Below are positions 32,227 through 36,268 of a DNA stretch of 36,268 nt, in pieces. Both the position numbers and the translations under genes were made by a program. Positions within the stretch are counted from its first letter, which is position 1. Each line of letters starts with the position of its first letter. The stretch is from Pseudomonadota bacterium (lineage in GTDB: Bacteria > Pseudomonadota > Gammaproteobacteria > Xanthomonadales > Xanthomonadaceae). A model generated the notes under the pieces. It was not told the origin of the DNA and ran no database searches. It worked only from the letters and a program-made list of their open reading frames with translations. The stretch spans positions 1 through 36,268 of the forward strand of contig JAEWNA010000358.1 in the NCBI GenBank assembly GCA_023392975.1, read 5' to 3'.

Positions 32227-32832
32227 TTATTCCCCCCGGATCAGGCCGCAGTAAATGCCCTCAATGGCGAAGTCGACGTCCTTGGGCACCTCGATGGGTG
32301 CAAAGTCCGGGTTCCGCGGCAGCAGCAGGAGCCCTCGCGCGGTGCGCTTCAAGCGCTTGATGGTGATCTCCTCGCCCAGGCGGGCGACCACTGTCGTCCC
32401 ACTGTCGGCGGTATCGGCCCGCTGCACGGCCACGAGGTCCCCGTCGAAGATGCCGTCGTCCCGCATAGAGTGACCCCTCACCCGCAGCAGGTAGTCAGGG
32501 CTGCGCTTGAACAGCCGAGCATCGACCAGCAAGCCCTCCCCGAGCTCCCCGGCCGCTCCAATCGGAGCGCCGGCGGCCACCCGGCCCAGGATCGGCAACA
32601 CCATCCCGCCGGCCTGCGGGTTCGGCCCCAGCAGGCGGATGCCGCGGGCCCGGCCCGGCTCCAGTGCGATAAAACCTTTATCTGCCAAGGCCTTAAGATG
32701 CTTGACCACCCCATTGGGGCTGGCCAGACCGAACGCCTCGGCGATCTCCCACAGCGTCGGCGGCCGACCATGCGTAGCCAGGTGCTGGCGCAGGTGGTCG
32801 AGAACGGCTTGCTGGCGGTCGGTGAGGCTCAT
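32227..32832 (-). CDS. lexA: LexA-type SOS repressor of the imu cassette (LexA2)
   Basis: A 201-residue LexA. The N-terminal winged helix (about 1-68, RPPTLWEIAEAFGLASPNGV as recognition region) binds DNA. The Ala87-Gly88 bond in VAAGAP is the self-cleavage site. Ser122 (GHSMRDDG) and Lys159 (EITIKRL) form the catalytic dyad activated by RecA filaments. Lone lexA genes joined to imuA-imuB-dnaE2 are known as LexA2 in Pseudomonas and Xanthomonas and use an operator different from the chromosomal LexA. I start at the ATG at 32832; the earlier in-frame start lies in the promoter. Confidence 0.93.
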   Translation of the reverse strand: MSLTDRQQAVLDHLRQHLATHGRPPTLWEIAEAFGLASPNGVVKHLKALADKGFIALEPGRARGIRLLGPNPQAGGMVLPILGRVAAGAPIGAAGELGEGLLVDARLFKRSPDYLLRVRGHSMRDDGIFDGDLVAVQRADTADSGTTVVARLGEEITIKRLKRTARGLLLLPRNPDFAPIEVPKDVDFAIEGIYCGLIRGE

Positions 32833-32850
32833 GGTGCAAATCCTTACACC
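32833..32850. promoter_or_regulatory. Candidate LexA operator overlapping the lexA leader
   Basis: An imperfect palindrome GGTGCAAATCCTTACACC has GGTG/CACC ends and directly abuts the lexA start codon, where repressor binding would give autoregulation. The two candidate sites here do not match each other, so only one may be real. Confidence 0.35.
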
Positions 32851-32863
32851 TCGCAAGGGTGCC

Positions 32864-32880
32864 GTTCAAGAGAAGTGAAC
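32864..32880. promoter_or_regulatory. Candidate LexA operator upstream of lexA
   Basis: GTTCA-N7-TGAAC, a perfect 5+5 palindrome of 17 bp, sits 32-48 bases upstream of the lexA ATG in the promoter zone. The half-site order differs from the classical GAAC...GTTC SOS boxes. Confidence 0.45.
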
Positions 32881-33076
32881 AGTGACCTGATCTCAAAAGA
32901 AGAGACTGTAAGAACTATCAGGGTGTTGGGCGTTTTAGTTCATGGTCTTCTAGATGAATTCAGGCGCGCAGTTGGGGAGCGACAGCGCGAAATGAAGTAA
33001 GCGGCAGTTTGCTGACCAACTGCGCAAGCATTTGACAAACTATTCCTTCAATGTAATATTCCATCAACGGAATGCC

Positions 33077-33427
33077 ATGGGCGCATCCAAAGGTGAGCGT
33101 TTTAACGAATTTTTGAAGCGACTATCAACCGCACCGCCTGCAGCATCAGCGGAAGAAGCGCTCGCTTTAGTTTCGGAGACGCTGAACAACGTGGAAGATG
33201 AATTCACTTCCATTCCATACAACCCAGAACTATGGATGGACGATGGGCGTATGTATCCCCCGCAAACGGACAGCTGTCGGGAAGATCCGGCAGCAGGCGT
33301 TGTTCGCTATCGCAGCCGACGGCATTACACACGTATCCATGTGAGTGGTGCGATCCGCATTGAGGAGGTCAATGGTTTATGCCTATTAGACAAGCCCAGC
33401 AGAAGCGGGCAATCCATCCCACCGTAA
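33077..33427 (+). CDS. Hypothetical protein, first gene of an XRE/VOC unit
   Basis: A 116-residue protein from the ATG at 33077; an in-frame TTG at 33032 would add 15 residues. A helical N-terminal half (FNEFLKRLSTAPPAASAEEALALV) is followed by a segment with PYNPELWMDDGRMYPP and a beta-rich end, YRSRRHYTRIHVSGAIRI. No family recognised. The 3' end overlaps the next gene by 49 bases, strong evidence of coupling. With an XRE protein directly after it, a toxin-antitoxin-like pair is one possible reading, not shown by any toxin motif. Confidence 0.6.
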   Translation: MGASKGERFNEFLKRLSTAPPAASAEEALALVSETLNNVEDEFTSIPYNPELWMDDGRMYPPQTDSCREDPAAGVVRYRSRRHYTRIHVSGAIRIEEVNGLCLLDKPSRSGQSIPP

Positions 33428-33951
33428 GGGCAATGCCTGGTCCGATTACAGAGCTCATTGCTGCAGTTTCGGCTGCGCTCCCAGGCATCGTTTCATCCGT
33501 AGATGCACCTCGCGACCCAGCTGGTGAATGGTTCATTGATCTAGCCATAGGCGACTTCCAGACCAATGTCGCGTGGCGCCGATCATTTGGCTTTGGATTG
33601 TTTACTTCTGAAGAAGGTTATGGCGATTATCCGAACGAAGTTTTTCGTAAGGCAGAGCTTGCTGCTTCACGCATTCAGCAATTGCATCTTCAATGGACAA
33701 GTTCAAGGCGGCTGTCTCCCGTCTGGCTACCTCAGTTACGTCAATTGATAGGAATTCAACAAGCTGAAATTGCTGCTGCTATGGCTCTCAATCAGCCGGC
33801 AATCTCGCGCTTCGAGAACCGCGATGACGTCAAAATCAGCACCCTGAATAATTACGTGACCGCAATCGGTGGCCGACTAGAAATGCGGGTGCACCTACCT
33901 GACTTAGATGTCTCCATTGATCTGCCATCCACCATCGCCCAGCCTACCTGA
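33379..33951 (+). CDS. XRE-family helix-turn-helix regulator with N-terminal extension
   Basis: A 190-residue protein. The C-terminal part (about 115-165) is an XRE/HTH_3 domain: LRQLIGIQQAEIAAAMALNQ followed by PAISRFENRDDVKISTL and NNYVTAIGGRLEMRV, as in HigA-like antitoxins. The N-terminal 105 residues are an unrecognised domain. GAGGAGG lies about 10 bases before the ATG. It probably autoregulates the three-gene unit by binding upstream of 33077. Confidence 0.8.
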   Translation: MPIRQAQQKRAIHPTVRAMPGPITELIAAVSAALPGIVSSVDAPRDPAGEWFIDLAIGDFQTNVAWRRSFGFGLFTSEEGYGDYPNEVFRKAELAASRIQQLHLQWTSSRRLSPVWLPQLRQLIGIQQAEIAAAMALNQPAISRFENRDDVKISTLNNYVTAIGGRLEMRVHLPDLDVSIDLPSTIAQPT

Positions 33952-33957
33952 CAGCCC

Positions 33958-34302
33958 ATGAGCGCACTAAACTTGCTTGTATTGCGCGCAGAAAACCCAG
34001 ACCAACTGGCCGCTTTCTATGCCCATCTAGGCCTCTCTTTCCAGCGAGAACAACATGGGCGTGGTCTACCACACCACGCTAGCCGAACAGGCGGATCCGT
34101 TTTTGAGATCTATCCGTGTGTCAATCCAAGTGAGGCCACAACCAATACACGAATCGGCTTTCAGGTAGCGTCCATTGATGCTGTCATCAGCGCGTGCGCA
34201 GCTCCTGTCTTGAGCAAACCTAAGGTAACTCCTTGGGGAAAGCGAGCTGTCATACAAGACCCAGAAGGTCACAAGGTTGAACTCGTTGAAATTGTAGACT
34301 GA
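33958..34302 (+). CDS. VOC-superfamily (glyoxalase/bleomycin-resistance-like) protein
   Basis: A 114-residue single VOC module with the beta-alpha-beta-beta-beta pattern: NLLVLRAENPDQLAAFYAHL GLSF at the start, then GFQVASIDAVISAC, and a second half ending VIQDPEGHKVELVEIVD, where the Glu is a usual metal ligand. It begins 6 bases after the XRE gene stop. VOC proteins include metal-dependent lyases, dioxygenases and drug-binding proteins; the substrate cannot be told. Dimerisation is expected because the protein has one module. Confidence 0.8.
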   Translation: MSALNLLVLRAENPDQLAAFYAHLGLSFQREQHGRGLPHHASRTGGSVFEIYPCVNPSEATTNTRIGFQVASIDAVISACAAPVLSKPKVTPWGKRAVIQDPEGHKVELVEIVD

Positions 34303-34339
34303 ACTGCATCTAGATATCTTGCGCTACGACAACGCCTCG

Positions 34340-35257
34340 TTAATCAGGACTTTGTGATGGAAAAATCTCCATCAGAGCCTTCGCGTTTCTCACGCCCTGA
34401 TCCTCATAGTTGTTGTTGAAGATTACATGCACCTCGCCCGCTGCCTGAGCAATCTCCTCGATCTCCTTGGCTAGCCCATCGAGCTCCTCGCTGGTGTAGT
34501 CGTAGTTGAAGCGGTCATAGGCCGCCTTCGCATCCTTGATGTCCCAGGTCTCCTCGTTCCGGCCATGCAGGCGCACGATGGCCAAGTCGGAACGGGTGGT
34601 AGCCCAAACTTGGGGCACTGACTTCTCCGGAATATTTTGTGGTTCGTCGACGATGACGTGGACAGCGCCGAGCTCGCTCAGCCAATCCAGCGTCTGCTCG
34701 TCACGCTGCCCGTCGAACCAACCCGCTGAGCGGAACTCGACCGCAATGCGGTAGTCCGCAAGCCTTCGAACGCACTCCTCCACGTGGGCCACCGTGCCCT
34801 TGGCCGGGCGCACCCAGTGGGGGAACTGAAAGTGGATAGCGCCGAGCTTGCCAGCTTCCTTGAGCGGTCGGATCCCAAGCTCATAGCGCCGCCACATCTC
34901 GTCCCGGATCTCGGCCGGCGTGTCCTTGTAGTAGAGGTTCTTCTTCTCGACGAAGTGCAAGGCCAGCTCGCCCTGGATGTCCTTGGGCAGCGAAGCCCGC
35001 GGCGTCTGGTGCCCGGTCAACAGACGGAACGCCTTGATGTTGAAAACGAAGCCGTCGGGCGTGCGTTCGGCCCACTTTTCGGCGTTGCCAGCGGAAGGCA
35101 TCGCATAGTAGCTGCTGTCGACCTCGACGATAGGGAACTGAGACGCGTAGTAGCGCAGGCGCTCCTCGGGGCTCTTCGCCTCCGCGGGATAGAAGAGCTT
35201 GGACTTGATGAGGCTCGCGTCTGTCCAACTAGCCGTTCCCACCAAAATTCTGCCCAT
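34340..35257 (-). CDS. DUF72 (YecE-like) protein
   Basis: A 305-residue protein with a TIM-barrel-like DUF72 domain: GTASWTDASLIKSKLFYP at the N-terminus, SSYYAMPSAGNAEKW, the FNIKAFRLLTGHQTP stretch, and LGAIHFQFPHWVRP. Then come VEFRSAGWF, VIVDEPQNIP, AIVRLHGRNEETW and the end VIFNNNYEDQGVRNAKALM. The ATG at 35257 has AGGTGA immediately before it; a GTG six bases earlier overlaps that site and is less likely. The biochemical function of DUF72 is not established; it is often in stress or repair contexts. Confidence 0.88.
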   Translation of the reverse strand: MGRILVGTASWTDASLIKSKLFYPAEAKSPEERLRYYASQFPIVEVDSSYYAMPSAGNAEKWAERTPDGFVFNIKAFRLLTGHQTPRASLPKDIQGELALHFVEKKNLYYKDTPAEIRDEMWRRYELGIRPLKEAGKLGAIHFQFPHWVRPAKGTVAHVEECVRRLADYRIAVEFRSAGWFDGQRDEQTLDWLSELGAVHVIVDEPQNIPEKSVPQVWATTRSDLAIVRLHGRNEETWDIKDAKAAYDRFNYDYTSEELDGLAKEIEEIAQAAGEVHVIFNNNYEDQGVRNAKALMEIFPSQSPD

Positions 35258-35302
35258 GCTCACCTACCGAACGATCGGGTTGGATGTCTGGCTTCTGCGC
35301 CC

Positions 35303-36268
35303 TCATCGAGCAGGCGCACGGCCGATTGTCTCGTCTAAATGCCAGTCCTCTGTTGCAAGTCTGGACGACCCGATGGGCCTGAAATGCGACGATGGGAGCA
35401 TACACGCTAGCTGTTCAGCGCACGGACCGTGCGGTTGAAAGTAGCGCCAAAGATCGGAGGGGGCCAGCCGGTCGCCCTCCCATGACTTGGCGTGCGAGCA
35501 GCCAATCGATACCACGCCATACTCGAGGAAATCGATCAAGTCCTGTGCCGCTCGCACCGGGTGCTCCCCAATCGAGGCGCCATGGAACAGCGGATGCGAA
35601 AGAATGATGCCGGTCTGCACCCTGCACGGGAGTGGATCCGACCAGCCGAGCGTAGCCCAAACCTGCCTTTGTGCGTCAGGCGACTCAAACCATTGCTTCC
35701 GAATTTCAAGCTGTTCAGCGGCTTTCAACAGATGGTCGTAGGTATTACGCAGCTCATGCGAATTCGATGGCACGAAGCTGTTCTTGAACTCCAGGAAATA
35801 GAGCGTATCGCCGAAAAGCGCAAGGATATCGGTATCGCGCGGCGCTCCAAGGATGCGCAATTTTCGCTCCTTCTCAACGCGAAATCCGGCATGCCGCATA
35901 AGATCAAACACTCGCTCGACCGGAGGGTCTCCGTTGGAAAGTCTTGCCGAACGGTCGCGGGCACCACTCTCGAAATTGCCAGGGTGAATTGAGACTGATG
36001 CGACCGAAAGCGAAAAATAAACCCAATCCATCACCTGGACGAACGGTCGGTACTGAAGATCGATCCGGTCATCCTCAGTCGGCGACAACAGCGACGAAAC
36101 AATCTTCTCGGCCTTGGAGCGGCCTACCACCGACGAAAAAAGCGTGATCAGCTCAACAGTTCGCATGCAACACAGTTTTTGTGAAGCAACGGTTTCGTCG
36201 TCAGAGAAATGCCGTTCTTTCTCCCGATCGTAATAGACATCGCGCAGGACGCTTAGCAGTCTGGCAAC
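35303..36268 (-). CDS. PD-(D/E)XK-like nuclease domain protein (5' end beyond window)
   Basis: At least 321 residues. The frame stays open from an internal Met codon at 36166 through all 34 codons to the right edge, with natural-looking sequence (LLSVLRDVYYDREKERHFSDD), so the gene starts outside. A PD-(D/E)XK-type core is seen as PRDTDILALFGDTLYFLEFKNS, with Asp and Glu-x-Lys at the usual spacing, preceded by VERVFDLMRHAGFRVEKER. This fits nucleases of the Mrr/NERD-like kind. A C-terminal part rich in Trp and Leu has no named domain. Whether it is a defence nuclease cannot be decided without the missing start and its upstream neighbours. Confidence 0.7.
   Translation of the reverse strand, partial: VARLLSVLRDVYYDREKERHFSDDETVASQKLCCMRTVELITLFSSVVGRSKAEKIVSSLLSPTEDDRIDLQYRPFVQVMDWVYFSLSVASVSIHPGNFESGARDRSARLSNGDPPVERVFDLMRHAGFRVEKERKLRILGAPRDTDILALFGDTLYFLEFKNSFVPSNSHELRNTYDHLLKAAEQLEIRKQWFESPDAQRQVWATLGWSDPLPCRVQTGIILSHPLFHGASIGEHPVRAAQDLIDFLEYGVVSIGCSHAKSWEGDRLAPSDLWRYFQPHGPCAEQLACMLPSSHFRPIGSSRLATEDWHLDETIGRAPAR

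Larger units (their letters stand above)
10509..36268. mobile_element. Left portion of a mobilisable genomic island in tRNA-Gly (right end not reached)
   Basis: The left boundary is set by the tRNA-Gly duplicate. The content to the right is accessory: a radical-SAM maturation cassette, effector/immunity, oriT and relaxase, Gabija, other defence-like genes and an imu cassette. GC content falls and varies from module to module, unlike the uniform flank. No integrase or second att site is visible up to the window end, so the size and right boundary are unknown. A nested arrangement of several elements is possible. Confidence 0.7.

Noticed and set aside
31414..33000. 528-codon plus-strand frame across imuB, imuA and lexA
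   Set aside because: It crosses three well-supported minus-strand genes with intact family motifs and has no domain of its own.

Overview
High-GC chromosomal DNA from a gammaproteobacterium. The gene content points to the Xanthomonadaceae/Lysobacteraceae (Lysobacter, Luteimonas, Stenotrophomonas or a relative). Indicators are an effector with an XVIPCD-like tail, inverted GGGAGCGACGG-type REP sequences, a CD225/DUF2752/CD225 trio and an LplT-PlsC fusion. This placement is inference from gene families; no 16S gene is present.

Core backbone (1 to about 10,508). In order: the 3' end of an unrecognised gene; an MFS/acyltransferase fusion for lysophospholipid recycling; three small membrane proteins; a secreted proline/alanine-rich protein; a secreted metzincin protease; ilvE; a REP-type inverted pair between convergent genes; a two-component regulator/kinase pair; and a RimK-type ATP-grasp ligase. 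These genes are very GC-rich and tightly packed.

Mobile region (10,509 to beyond the right edge). At 10,509-10,531 only the last 23 nt of a tRNA-Gly remain on the minus strand, followed by what looks like the tRNA's own terminator. This is the classic signature of the tRNA-distal end of an integrated element. The intact tRNA-Gly, and probably the integrase, should therefore lie to the right of this window. Base composition becomes patchy and generally lower in GC.

The element carries these modules in order: (1) hxsD-hxsB-hxsC-hxsA, a radical-SAM peptide or protein maturation system whose target has six consecutive His-Xaa-Ser units; (2) a 925-residue XVIPCD-like type IV effector with its translationally coupled putative immunity gene; (3) a mobilisation module with a MobQ/MobA-type relaxase, an IncQ/RSF1010-like oriT and a TraD-like small protein; (4) a Gabija-type anti-phage pair (GajA OLD/TOPRIM nuclease and GajB UvrD-like helicase); (5) a convergent two-gene unit, unknown 262-residue protein plus SF1 helicase, that I cannot assign to a named system; (6) a lexA-imuA-imuB-dnaE2 SOS mutagenesis cassette; (7) a three-gene unit of unknown protein, XRE regulator and VOC protein; (8) a DUF72 protein and a PD-(D/E)XK-like nuclease whose reading frame runs off the right edge.

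The region reads as a mobilisable genomic island combining transfer (oriT/relaxase), inter-bacterial competition (effector/immunity), phage defence (Gabija and possibly the helicase pair) and stress mutagenesis (imu cassette). No integrase, T4SS structural gene, transposase, rRNA, complete tRNA or CRISPR array was found. A shared 15-bp palindrome, TTGCC-N5-GGCAA, occurs both at the effector/immunity side and next to the relaxase promoter, which hints at common regulation.
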